NCBI GenBank assembly: GCA_945788445.1
Contig: CALZMA010000052.1
Span: 1 to 7,008, forward strand
Length of the DNA stretch: 7,008 nucleotides
Origin: an uncultured Bacteroidales bacterium
Lineage (GTDB): Bacteria > Bacteroidota > Bacteroidia > Bacteroidales > Bacteroidaceae
Reading direction: 5' to 3'
A program made the position numbers and the translations under genes. The first letter of the stretch is position 1; each line of letters starts with the position of its first letter. Positions 1 through 6,400 of the stretch are shown here, piece after piece. Below the pieces are notes generated by a model. It saw only the letters and a list, made by a program, of their open reading frames with translations, had not been told where the DNA came from and did no database searches.

Positions 1-10
1 CAGGCAAATG

Positions 11-39
11 CTTGAAGGAGGGATTTTTTTGTACATTTG
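11..39 (+). promoter_or_regulatory. Probable Bacteroidota-type promoter of the HhH/barrel gene
   Basis: TACATTTG at 32-39 matches the -7 consensus TAnnTTTG of Bacteroidota. A partial -33 box, CTTG at 11-14, lies 17 bases upstream, slightly closer than usual. Transcription would start near 46, giving a leader of about 24 bases that is A/T-rich (TGTAAAAATCCC) and has no Shine-Dalgarno, as is normal in this phylum. The -7 box lies within an imperfect inverted repeat (1-10 with 34-45, two-base bulge), which could be an operator or chance. Confidence 0.5.
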
Positions 40-69
40 CGCCTGTAATGTAAAAATCCCTAAATCGTT

Positions 70-2145
70 ATGCGACACTTCCTTTGGTTTCTCATACTTT
101 CCCTGTTCTCCACTTTCCCCCTTTCAGCGCAGATGGCGGATGCCCCTTTTGTCAGCTGGGAGCAGTTTTTGGAAGAATGGCTGCATGCTGAGGAGAACGA
201 ATTGGACGAAGGCGAGCGACAGGAACAGGAGGAACGTTTGCTGGAGTTGGCAGCGCGGCCCATGCAGCTCAATCGGGTAGGGCGGGAGCAGTTGTTGCAG
301 CTGCCTTTCCTCGATGAAGAACAGGTAGACTCCCTTTTGTCCTGCCGGGAGCGGCGGCGCGGTTTCCGTCATTTGGGAGAATTACAGACAGTCAGCCGTC
401 TGGATTATTACAGCCGTTGTTATCTGTCCTTGTTCGTGCGTTGCGATTCCGCCTATCCCCTTTCTGCTGAAAGAAAGCGCGAAATAGAGCGCAAAGAGAC
501 CTTGTCCTACAAGTTCCGGGCAGGGAGTTTCCGGTTTCTCACACGTTTGGACATTCCCCTTTACAGCCGCAGCGGTTACCACCCCAAGAAAGAAATCACG
601 GCGAGCAACTATTATTTCGGCAGTCCCCTGCGCCATATCGCCCGCTACCGCTATCACTACCGCACCGAGCTGGCTTACGGCATCAACATCGAGAAAGACC
701 CTGGCGAACCCGTGGCCAAGAGCGGATTCTACCCCTACGACTATATCTCCGGCTATTTCCTGCTTCGTCCCCGCAAGAAGCCGTGGGCGATAGCCTTGGG
801 CGACTACGAACTGCGCGGCGGCCGCGGTTTGCTCTTCGGCAGACAGCTCTTTGCCCAGCGGGCCATCACGGGCAATATCTTTCGTGCCGAAGCCGTAGAC
901 TTTCGGGCGCATACGGGGATGGACGAGAACAATTATTTCCGCGGAGCTGCTGCCTCCTACCGCCTTGGTTCGTGGAGCGGCTTGGTCTTTGTGTCTTATA
1001 AAGGCGTGGATGGTCGCCTCAACGAGGCAGGCGACACCGTGCTCTCCCAAACCACGACCGGCCTGCACCGCACCTTCAACGAAATAGCCGCGCGCCACAG
1101 CCACCATGCCCTTACGGCAGGAGCCCAGGTAGGTTGGTCCACGAAGCAAATGGGCCTCTTCGCCACCGCCTATACCGTACATTTCGACACCTACGTCAAT
1201 CCCCCGCTCAAAGACTACAATCCCCATTACTTCCGCGGCCGTTCCGGCGGAGCGGGTGCCGTTTATTATTACTACAAAGGCAGCCGCTGGATGCTGCAAG
1301 GCGAAGTAGCCTCCGACCAAGGCGGCCATTTCGCCACCGAGCAACTCTTCTCCTGGCAGCCCCACAAGCTGTGGAAGGCCCAGCTCCAGCTGCGCCATTT
1401 TTCGAAGAACTACACCAGCCTCTACGGCAGCGCCATCCAGCAAGGCAGCCGTGTAGCCAACGAACAGGGCATCCTGCTCAGCGCCCAATACGCCCCGCAG
1501 AGCCGCCGCCTCTGGACGGCCTATGTAGACCTGTTCCGCTTCCCCGGACCCACCTATTACAGCCACCTTGGCGGAGCCAAGGGCATTGAGGCCGCGTTGC
1601 AGTACCGACTGCTCTTCCCGGGCGGCAACGCCCTCCAGTGCCGCTACCGTTGGAAAGCCCGCCAGCGCAACATCACCGGCGTAAAGGGCACCCTGGAGTA
1701 CCGCCACACCCACCGCTTCCGCGTAGCATGGGAGCAGCGGAAGAAAGCATGGGAAATGCACTACCAGGCCGACGTCAGCTACGCCATGCGTCAGACAGGC
1801 AAGCAGTCGTGGGGCGGCATGGCCTCCCTGCGCAGCGGCTGGAAGCCCGCGGAGCGGTGGCAGTTCAAGGCCTTCCTTGCCACCTTCTACACCCAGGATT
1901 TCGATGCCGCCGTCTACGCCTACGAGCCCCAGCTCCCCTTCGTTTCCTCCTTCCCCTCCTTTTCCGATGCCGGTGCCCGCTTGGCCGCCCTTGTCCAATG
2001 GACCGTCCGGAAAGGTTGGCACTTGGGCCTCCGCTACGGCGGCACCTGTTATTTCAACAAAGAAGAGCAAAGCTCCGGCCCCGACCACATCGCCTCCCGC
2101 TGGAAGAACGACCTCACCCTCCAGCTCATTTGGCAGCCCCGCTAA
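70..2145 (+). CDS. Secreted helix-hairpin-helix domain protein with predicted outer-membrane beta-barrel
   Basis: This 691-residue protein begins with a clear Sec signal peptide (MRHFLWFLILSLFSTFPLSA, cut before Gln21). A Glu-rich, probably helical stretch follows at about 28-60. Residues 62-120 form a ComEA-like helix-hairpin-helix unit: PMQLNRVGREQLLQLPFLDE, then a Gly-Phe turn and GELQTVSRLDYY. From about 145 to the end the chain is rich in aromatic, short alternating segments with Tyr/Arg/Gly turns (for example VYYYYKGSRWMLQGEVA), as expected of outer-membrane beta-strands. Bacteroidota genomes commonly carry proteins of this layout, annotated only as HhH-domain proteins; no role is established. 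HhH units of this type often bind DNA non-specifically, so a role in DNA contact at the cell surface is possible but is inference. ATG 70 is chosen because it gives the signal peptide and follows the promoter at suitable distance. GC content rises from about 53% near the start to about 60% later. The gene converges on the DUF3943 gene. Confidence 0.85.
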   Translation: MRHFLWFLILSLFSTFPLSAQMADAPFVSWEQFLEEWLHAEENELDEGERQEQEERLLELAARPMQLNRVGREQLLQLPFLDEEQVDSLLSCRERRRGFRHLGELQTVSRLDYYSRCYLSLFVRCDSAYPLSAERKREIERKETLSYKFRAGSFRFLTRLDIPLYSRSGYHPKKEITASNYYFGSPLRHIARYRYHYRTELAYGINIEKDPGEPVAKSGFYPYDYISGYFLLRPRKKPWAIALGDYELRGGRGLLFGRQLFAQRAITGNIFRAEAVDFRAHTGMDENNYFRGAAASYRLGSWSGLVFVSYKGVDGRLNEAGDTVLSQTTTGLHRTFNEIAARHSHHALTAGAQVGWSTKQMGLFATAYTVHFDTYVNPPLKDYNPHYFRGRSGGAGAVYYYYKGSRWMLQGEVASDQGGHFATEQLFSWQPHKLWKAQLQLRHFSKNYTSLYGSAIQQGSRVANEQGILLSAQYAPQSRRLWTAYVDLFRFPGPTYYSHLGGAKGIEAALQYRLLFPGGNALQCRYRWKARQRNITGVKGTLEYRHTHRFRVAWEQRKKAWEMHYQADVSYAMRQTGKQSWGGMASLRSGWKPAERWQFKAFLATFYTQDFDAAVYAYEPQLPFVSSFPSFSDAGARLAALVQWTVRKGWHLGLRYGGTCYFNKEEQSSGPDHIASRWKNDLTLQLIWQPR

Positions 2146-2151
2146 GGGCAC

Positions 2152-2176
2152 AAAAAAGGGCGGCCCGAAGCCGCCC
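2152..2176 (-). terminator. Rho-independent terminator of the minus-strand operon
   Basis: A perfect 7-bp GC stem (GGGCGGC 2158-2164 with GCCGCCC 2170-2176) closes a 5-base loop that reads TTCGG on the minus strand. On that strand it is followed directly by six T residues (2157-2152). It lies 12 bases beyond the stop of the DUF3943 gene. On the plus strand no T-run follows the stem, so it should act mainly on the minus strand, although the hairpin could slow plus-strand transcripts from the convergent gene that stops at 2145. Confidence 0.85.
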
Positions 2177-2187
2177 GAAGTGAGGAT

Positions 2188-3669
2188 TTAGAAACGGTAC
2201 ATCAGCCCGACGCGCGTTTCGAACGTGTCGAAGTCCAGGTCGGGGTGATATTTATAGTGCGAGCGCCGGTAGTAGAGCGACGTTTCCCAGTTGATGCGCA
2301 CGTGCGGTCCGAGCACATACTCCACGATGGGCGTAATCACCGTGAACGAAGTGTTGCCGCGGTCGCCCTGCGCGTTCAGGTAGAGCGGATTGACGGTCGT
2401 CAGGTCCTTCCCCTCGTAGCCTTTCCACGTGAAGATGCGGTAGTGCTGGAAGCCCAGGCTGAACATACCCTTCTGCCCGAAGTCCAGGTGCGTCTGGCTT
2501 TTCACGCTGTAGCCGCTGCCCAGGTTGTAGTTACGGTCAATGATGTTGTAGTAGTCCGTCAGGCATCCGCCGAGCAGAATGCCGCCCACGTGCAAGCTCT
2601 GGCTGAGCGAGACCTTGCGGTGGAGGCTGGGAAAGCGGTACACGATGCCCGGGCCGATCGAAGCCGCCTCCGAGATTTTATAGGGAATTTTTCCCGAGCC
2701 GTCCTTCACCTCCTCCGCATCGAAGTAGTTGAAATACTGGAACACGCCCACCAGGAGTTCCATGTCCGTAGTCGTCGGCAGTTCCTTGCCCCAGATACGT
2801 CCCATCAGGTTCACGCGGCTCACCAGCGGTTGGTTGCCCGAGAGACCGAACGTCACGCCCGCCGTGAAGTAGTCGTACGGTTCGTTGCATTCCGCCTCGA
2901 ACGGGTTGCCGTAGATGCCTCGCATTTCGATGTAAGGGTTATGTTCGCCGCGGAACAGGCTGCCCGCGTCCGCCAGGTAGCGGTTGCCGAAGCCCAGTTC
3001 AAACTGCACCGGGATGCGGTCGTAGTCGTGGTAGAGCGGGTTCTCCGTGCGCACCCGCCAGGCATCGCCCGTAATCAGACGGTTGAAGGCCCGCGGCGGA
3101 CAGATGACGCCCGCAGCCAGTTCGCGCAGGAAGCGTCCGAAGCCCCTCTTGCTGTCGTCCAGCAGTTGCGACGAAAAGCGGAACGTCACCTCGCCCAGCG
3201 CAATGCCGCCCAGCGTTGTCGCCATCAGGTCATTGATGGCAGGCGGTTCCACCTCCGCGCACGTCTCCCACATCAGGCTACCCGCGAACGCATACGGCGC
3301 CGACTCCCAGAACGTCATGCCGCTCGAGCGCGCCGTGTTGTAGTACAGGTTGCCGTGGTAAGGGTGGGCAAACAAGTTCGTCGAAAACTGGTCATTGTCC
3401 CAGACAAAGCCATGCTTTATATTGTTCTTGATTGTCGTGGGGCTGATTTTGGCAAAATCCTCCTGCATCACAAAGCGGTCAAACGCCCACACCCCCACAT
3501 TCAGGCCGAACGTTTCCGCCGCCGCCCGCCAAGGGTGCTTCTTCACCGTAGGATAAGGGTTCGACATCGTGGGCACCGTCAGGCTGTCCGGCGCTTCCGC
3601 CATCTGCGTTTGCGCCTTCAGGCCGCCGCCCGCACAGAGGAATATAATAAGGAGTAAAAAACTGCGCAT
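2188..3669 (-). CDS. DUF3943 domain-containing predicted outer-membrane protein
   Basis: The product is 493 residues from ATG 3669; an ATG at 3693 would add eight residues. The downstream start is preferred because it opens a standard signal peptide (MRSFLLLIIFLCAGGGLKA, cut before Gln20). Residues 95-123 carry the block that made me call DUF3943: FSTNLFAHPYHGNLYYNTAR, then a Gly/Phe-Trp-Glu-Ser segment. A second conserved block, LGGIALGEVTFRFSSQLLDD, lies at 153-172. The rest is rich in alternating aromatic strands and ends in YRF, and a terminal Phe is typical of barrels recognised by the BAM machinery. DUF3943 proteins are common in Bacteroidota and have no established function; an outer-membrane location is inferred. 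The gene starts 50 bases after the stop of the repeat-protein gene (3720-4859) on the same strand, has no convincing promoter of its own, and ends at a strong terminator, so the two probably form one transcript. Confidence 0.85.
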   Translation of the reverse strand: MRSFLLLIIFLCAGGGLKAQTQMAEAPDSLTVPTMSNPYPTVKKHPWRAAAETFGLNVGVWAFDRFVMQEDFAKISPTTIKNNIKHGFVWDNDQFSTNLFAHPYHGNLYYNTARSSGMTFWESAPYAFAGSLMWETCAEVEPPAINDLMATTLGGIALGEVTFRFSSQLLDDSKRGFGRFLRELAAGVICPPRAFNRLITGDAWRVRTENPLYHDYDRIPVQFELGFGNRYLADAGSLFRGEHNPYIEMRGIYGNPFEAECNEPYDYFTAGVTFGLSGNQPLVSRVNLMGRIWGKELPTTTDMELLVGVFQYFNYFDAEEVKDGSGKIPYKISEAASIGPGIVYRFPSLHRKVSLSQSLHVGGILLGGCLTDYYNIIDRNYNLGSGYSVKSQTHLDFGQKGMFSLGFQHYRIFTWKGYEGKDLTTVNPLYLNAQGDRGNTSFTVITPIVEYVLGPHVRINWETSLYYRRSHYKYHPDLDFDTFETRVGLMYRF

Positions 3670-3719
3670 AGAGAGAGAATTATGGAAAAACATAAAAGGG
3701 GAAAATAAAGGGAAAACGC

Positions 3720-4859
3720 CTACAGGCCCTCAAACACCACGCTCACTTCCAGCAGCGCCTTGCGTTCGTAAGTCCAGTCCCGGTCGTACGGCCGGGCAAT
3801 GCCGTAGCCGCTCATCGCCCGCACGGAGAGACGTTCCGTAGCCGTCCATTCCAAGCCGGCTCGCGCTTGCAGGCCATACATACGTTCGGGCGTGTCCGCC
3901 CCCTCGTTGTTGAAACTCTCGATGTGGGCAAATCCCAGGTCCATGGGCACCGCCCAGCGGTTGTTCAGTCGCAGCAGCGCCCCCTTTCGGTAGTAGATGC
4001 AGCCCGAGAAATGCTTGTCCAGGCCCGTCCACTGCGTACCCACGCCCACCTCCGTATAGAGATGTTTATTCAGCATTCTCACGCCGCCGCCCGCCTTCGC
4101 CGTGTTGCCGCCGAACACCACGAATTGCATCCGCGTCAGGCTGTCCACGTTCACCAGGCCGATTTTGCGTCGCGAAGGCGTGTTGCTGTAGTTCACGAGA
4201 CCCACTTGCCAGCCCCTTTTCTTTTCGCAGACATTCACCAGGCCCGCCTGCCATCCCCTCAGGTGCCCCGCATAGTTGAAGGCACTCAGCTGCAGGCCCG
4301 TCATCTCCTCCTGCGCCACGTTGGCCAGGCTCGAGAGCTGCAAGCCCCGTTCCACGTTCACCGCCACGTTCGCCACCGTAGTCAGCTGCGCGCCGCGCAG
4401 CGTTTCGCACACCACGTTGTTCAGCGCACCGATTTGCACACCGTGCATATCCGCCGCCACGTTCGAGAGAGCCGAAACCTGCGCCCCGCGGAAGTCCCCC
4501 GCGGCGTTCACCAGCAGCGCCGTCTGTGCGCCGCTGCCCTTCCTGAAAGCCGTGTTCATCAGGACAGAAAGCTGCAGGCCCTCCATGTTGCGTCCCGCCA
4601 CGTTGAGCAAGCCCGAAGCCTGCACCCCCTTCATGTCCGTGCGCACCATGCTGCTCAGCACGTTCACCCCCACGCCCCGTTGGGCATAGAGGTTCGAGAG
4701 CAGGCCCAGGTTGAGCGTCTTGGCCGCGCTGTCGGTGGTATGGGCGGGCAGGTTGAGCGAAAGGTTCAGCGCGTGTCGTGCCCTTTTGTCGGGTTTCTTG
4801 GCCGCGGCCAGGCCGGGAACCAGCAGGCCGAGCAAAAGTAAAGGTAAGAGGTTCTTCAT
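3720..4859 (-). CDS. Secreted repeat protein (14-16-residue GxQ...N repeats), LA_2272-like
   Basis: This 379-residue protein starts at ATG 4859; an ATG two codons upstream (4865) is equally possible. The signal peptide is MKNLLPLLLLGLLVPGLAAA, with no lipobox Cys. Residues 62-231 are a run of about eleven units of 14-16 residues that open with Gly-x-Gln and carry an Asn at position 8 or 9, such as GVQASGLLNVAGRNME, GAQVSALSNVAADMH and GWQVGLVNYSNTPSRR. The pattern resembles the surface repeat of the Leptospira LA_2272 family, also seen in Bacteroidota; this assignment is from memory of the motif. The periodicity suggests stacked beta-turns or a beta-solenoid. The remaining ~135 residues alternate hydrophobic and aromatic residues (LYTEVGVGTQWTGL, MYGLQARAGLEWTA) and could be membrane strands or a beta-sandwich. 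Function is unknown; a surface or periplasmic structural role is inference. It is the first gene of a probable two-gene minus-strand operon. Confidence 0.8.
   Translation of the reverse strand: MKNLLPLLLLGLLVPGLAAAKKPDKRARHALNLSLNLPAHTTDSAAKTLNLGLLSNLYAQRGVGVNVLSSMVRTDMKGVQASGLLNVAGRNMEGLQLSVLMNTAFRKGSGAQTALLVNAAGDFRGAQVSALSNVAADMHGVQIGALNNVVCETLRGAQLTTVANVAVNVERGLQLSSLANVAQEEMTGLQLSAFNYAGHLRGWQAGLVNVCEKKRGWQVGLVNYSNTPSRRKIGLVNVDSLTRMQFVVFGGNTAKAGGGVRMLNKHLYTEVGVGTQWTGLDKHFSGCIYYRKGALLRLNNRWAVPMDLGFAHIESFNNEGADTPERMYGLQARAGLEWTATERLSVRAMSGYGIARPYDRDWTYERKALLEVSVVFEGL
4167..4676 (-). repeat. In-gene tandem repeat region encoding eleven GxQ units
   Basis: About 510 bases within the gene at 3720-4859 encode eleven consecutive units, mostly 16 codons (48 bases) long and shortening to 14 in two of the last three. 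Ten of eleven units have Gln at position 3 (the first has Gly). Asn falls at position 9 in seven units and position 8 in the last three. A degenerate unit precedes the block (KTLNLGLLSNLYAQR) and another follows it (KIGLVNVDSLTRM). The units differ enough at DNA level that recent slippage is unlikely. Confidence 0.8.
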
Positions 4860-4917
4860 AAGCATAGGGTAGTGGGCCTTGTCGGGCCCCGTTCGGGGAA
4901 TAGAGTTTGTGCGTTTG

Positions 4918-4948
4918 CAAATGTACCATTTTTCCCCGTTTTTGCACA
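4918..4948 (-). promoter_or_regulatory. Promoter of the minus-strand operon (repeat protein + DUF3943)
   Basis: On the minus strand TACATTTG (4925-4918) matches the -7 consensus TAnnTTTG exactly. A weaker -33 box, TGTG (4948-4945), lies 19 bases upstream. Transcription would begin near 4911, about 45-50 bases before the start codon. The ten bases GTACATTTGC around the -7 box are identical to those in front of the gene at 70. The palindrome TTTGCAAA (4914-4921) overlaps the box and could be an operator, which is speculative. Confidence 0.55.
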
Positions 4949-4973
4949 GTTTAAGTAGAATGTATTACTTTTG
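4941..4973 (+). promoter_or_regulatory. Promoter of the anaerobic sulfatase maturase gene
   Basis: TTTG at 4941-4944, a 21-base spacer and TACTTTTG at 4966-4973 match the Bacteroidota promoter (TTTG, 19-21 bases, TAnnTTTG) at every defined base. Transcription should start near 4980. That makes the upstream in-frame ATG codons at 4879 and 4960 untranscribed and supports GTG 5032 as the start. The -33 box abuts that of the divergent promoter. Confidence 0.7.
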
Positions 4974-5031
4974 CTACCGCATTTTCATCTTTTCTCCCAA
5001 CCCCAGCCCCCAACAATTCCCCCTTCAGCCC
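4974..5031 (+). promoter_or_regulatory. Pyrimidine-rich, nearly G-free leader of the maturase gene
   Basis: Between the -7 box and GTG 5032 the plus strand has only three G residues in 58 bases and no Shine-Dalgarno. It should be largely unstructured. Its last bases, CCCTTCAGCC, match the inverted form of the repeat motif that is abundant downstream of the gene; the shared 13 bases (5021-5033) recur at 6315-6327. Confidence 0.45.
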
Positions 5032-6270
5032 GTGGAACATACCGCCTCGCCCTTCGCCGCCCCCTTCTACCTCCTTGCCAAGCCCGCCGGTTCGCTCTGC
5101 AACCTTGCCTGCAAATACTGCTACTACCTCGAGAAGTCCCGCCTCTACCCCGAGCGCGGCAACCACGTCATGACCGACGAAATCCTCGAGAAATTCATCC
5201 GCGACTACATCGCCGCCCAAACCACCCGCGAAGTCCTCTTCACCTGGCACGGCGGCGAACCCCTCATGCGCCCCCTCTCCTTCTACCGCAAGGTAGTGGC
5301 CCTCCAGCAGCGCTACGCCCGCGGCCACCAGATCGACAACTGCATCCAGACCAACGGCACCCTCCTCACCGACGAATGGTGCGCCTTCTTCCGCGAGCAA
5401 GGCTGGCTTGTGGGCCTCTCGCTCGACGGTCCCCAGGAGCTCCACGACGACCACCGCCTCACCCGCCTCGGCCGTCCCACCTTCGTCCAGGTCATGCGCG
5501 GCGTGTCCCTCCTCCAGAAGCACGGCGTGGAGTGGAACGCCCTGGCCGTCGTGAACAACCGCAACGCCTTGCATCCCCGCGCCTTCTACCGCTTCTTCCG
5601 CCAAATCGGTTGCCGCTACCTCCAGTTCACCCCCATCGTGGAGCGCCTCCAGCCCCATCCCGACGGGCGCCACCTCGCCGCCGTAGGCGAAGCCGGCACC
5701 GACGGCCTGCTCGAGTTCAGCGTCAGTCCGCAGCAGTGGGGCGACTTCCTCATCGGCGTATTCGACGAATGGGTGCGCAGCGATGTCGGCGAAACCTTCG
5801 TGCAGCTCTTCGACGCCACGCTCGCCAACTGGGTCGGCGTGATGCCCGGCCTCTGCACCCTGGCCCCCACCTGCGGCCACGCCGGAGCCATCGAGTGGAA
5901 CGGCGACGTCTACGCCTGCGACCACTTCGTCTTCCCCGAATACCGCCGCGGCAACCTGCGCGACCACACCTTGGTCGAACTCATGTACAGCCCCGAGCAG
6001 CGCGCCTTCGGCCAGGCCAAGCGCACCTCCCTGCCGCGCCAGTGCCGCGAGTGTCCGTGGCTGTTCGCCTGCCACGGCGAGTGTCCGAAAAACCGTTTCG
6101 CCCGCACCGCCGACGGAGAGCCCGGCCTCAACTACCTCTGCGAAGGCTACCGCCGCTTCTTCGCCCACGCCGCCCCCTACATGGACTGGATGAAGCGCGA
6201 ACTCCAGGCCGAGCGGCCCCCCTCGGGCATCGTGGACCTGCTGCGCCGCGACCCGCACTTCTTCGACTGA
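5032..6270 (+). CDS. chuR: Anaerobic sulfatase-maturating enzyme (radical SAM, SPASM)
   Basis: This cytosolic enzyme oxidises the active-site Ser or Cys of sulfatases to formylglycine without oxygen, using S-adenosylmethionine. From GTG 5032 it has 412 residues, close to the usual length of the family. C23, C27 and C30 (CNLACKYC) bind the radical SAM cluster, and HGGEP at 73-77 is the SAM-binding motif. IQTNGTLL, SLDGP and the HDDHR segment fit the family. The SPASM domain has the eight auxiliary-cluster ligands expected: C275, C281, C296, C338, C341, C347, C351 and C370, in the spacing of the Clostridium perfringens enzyme. D297 in YACDHF corresponds to its proposed catalytic base Asp277. 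The GTG is preferred because upstream ATGs lie before the predicted transcript start and would add unrelated sequence ahead of ASPFAAPFYLLAKPAGSLC. GC is near 70% with strong C preference at third positions. No sulfatase lies nearby, so it acts in trans. The gene name follows the B. thetaiotaomicron maturase. Confidence 0.93.
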   Translation: MEHTASPFAAPFYLLAKPAGSLCNLACKYCYYLEKSRLYPERGNHVMTDEILEKFIRDYIAAQTTREVLFTWHGGEPLMRPLSFYRKVVALQQRYARGHQIDNCIQTNGTLLTDEWCAFFREQGWLVGLSLDGPQELHDDHRLTRLGRPTFVQVMRGVSLLQKHGVEWNALAVVNNRNALHPRAFYRFFRQIGCRYLQFTPIVERLQPHPDGRHLAAVGEAGTDGLLEFSVSPQQWGDFLIGVFDEWVRSDVGETFVQLFDATLANWVGVMPGLCTLAPTCGHAGAIEWNGDVYACDHFVFPEYRRGNLRDHTLVELMYSPEQRAFGQAKRTSLPRQCRECPWLFACHGECPKNRFARTADGEPGLNYLCEGYRRFFAHAAPYMDWMKRELQAERPPSGIVDLLRRDPHFFD

Positions 6271-6280
6271 CCCCCTTCCC

Positions 6281-6400
6281 TATACGTGTTTTCTCCCTTT
6301 GGAAAACCCTTCAACCCTTCAGCCCGTTTCCGTTTCTTGTTGAAAATCACGGGAGAACAGGCTGAAGGGTTTGATTTTCAAACCCTTCAAACCATTCAGC
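6281..6400 (+). repeat. Left inverted arm of the 6281-6792 element
   Basis: The arm contains TATACGTGTTTT (6281-6292), TTCAACCCTTCAGC (6310-6323), GGCTGAAGGGTTTGATTTT (6360-6378) and ends in TTCAGC. The three GCTGAAGGGTT-type motifs alternate in orientation: minus, plus, minus. The middle copy can pair with either neighbour. Confidence 0.65.
6363..6389. repeat. 12-bp perfect hairpin with TTT loop (left)
   Basis: TGAAGGGTTTGA (6363-6374) pairs perfectly with TCAAACCCTTCA (6378-6389) around a TTT loop. No T-run follows directly on either strand, so it is not a textbook intrinsic terminator, although it lies downstream of the maturase gene and could stop or stabilise that transcript's 3' end. 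Confidence 0.6.

Noticed and set aside
382..2151. 589-residue open frame on the minus strand opposite the HhH gene
   Set aside because: It is a mirror of a GC-rich coding gene, with low-complexity Gly/Ala/Val composition and no signal peptide or domain; the plus frame has a signal peptide, HhH unit and promoter.
2245..3657. 470-residue open frame on the plus strand opposite the DUF3943 gene
   Set aside because: It is rich in Arg/His/Val with no recognisable domain, and the opposite strand encodes the DUF3943 blocks. The 324-residue frame at 3867-4841 is rejected likewise.
3669..3719. Separate promoter for the DUF3943 gene (TATGTTTT on the minus strand)
   Set aside because: The last base of the consensus is wrong, no good -33 box is present, and a start there would fall almost on the start codon.
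4951..6365. Long overlapping frames over the maturase gene (minus 4951-6258; plus 4971-6365 in another frame)
   Set aside because: They result from extreme third-position C bias. Their translations are Gly/Ala/Val- or Pro/Arg-rich without motifs, whereas the chosen frame has all family cysteines.
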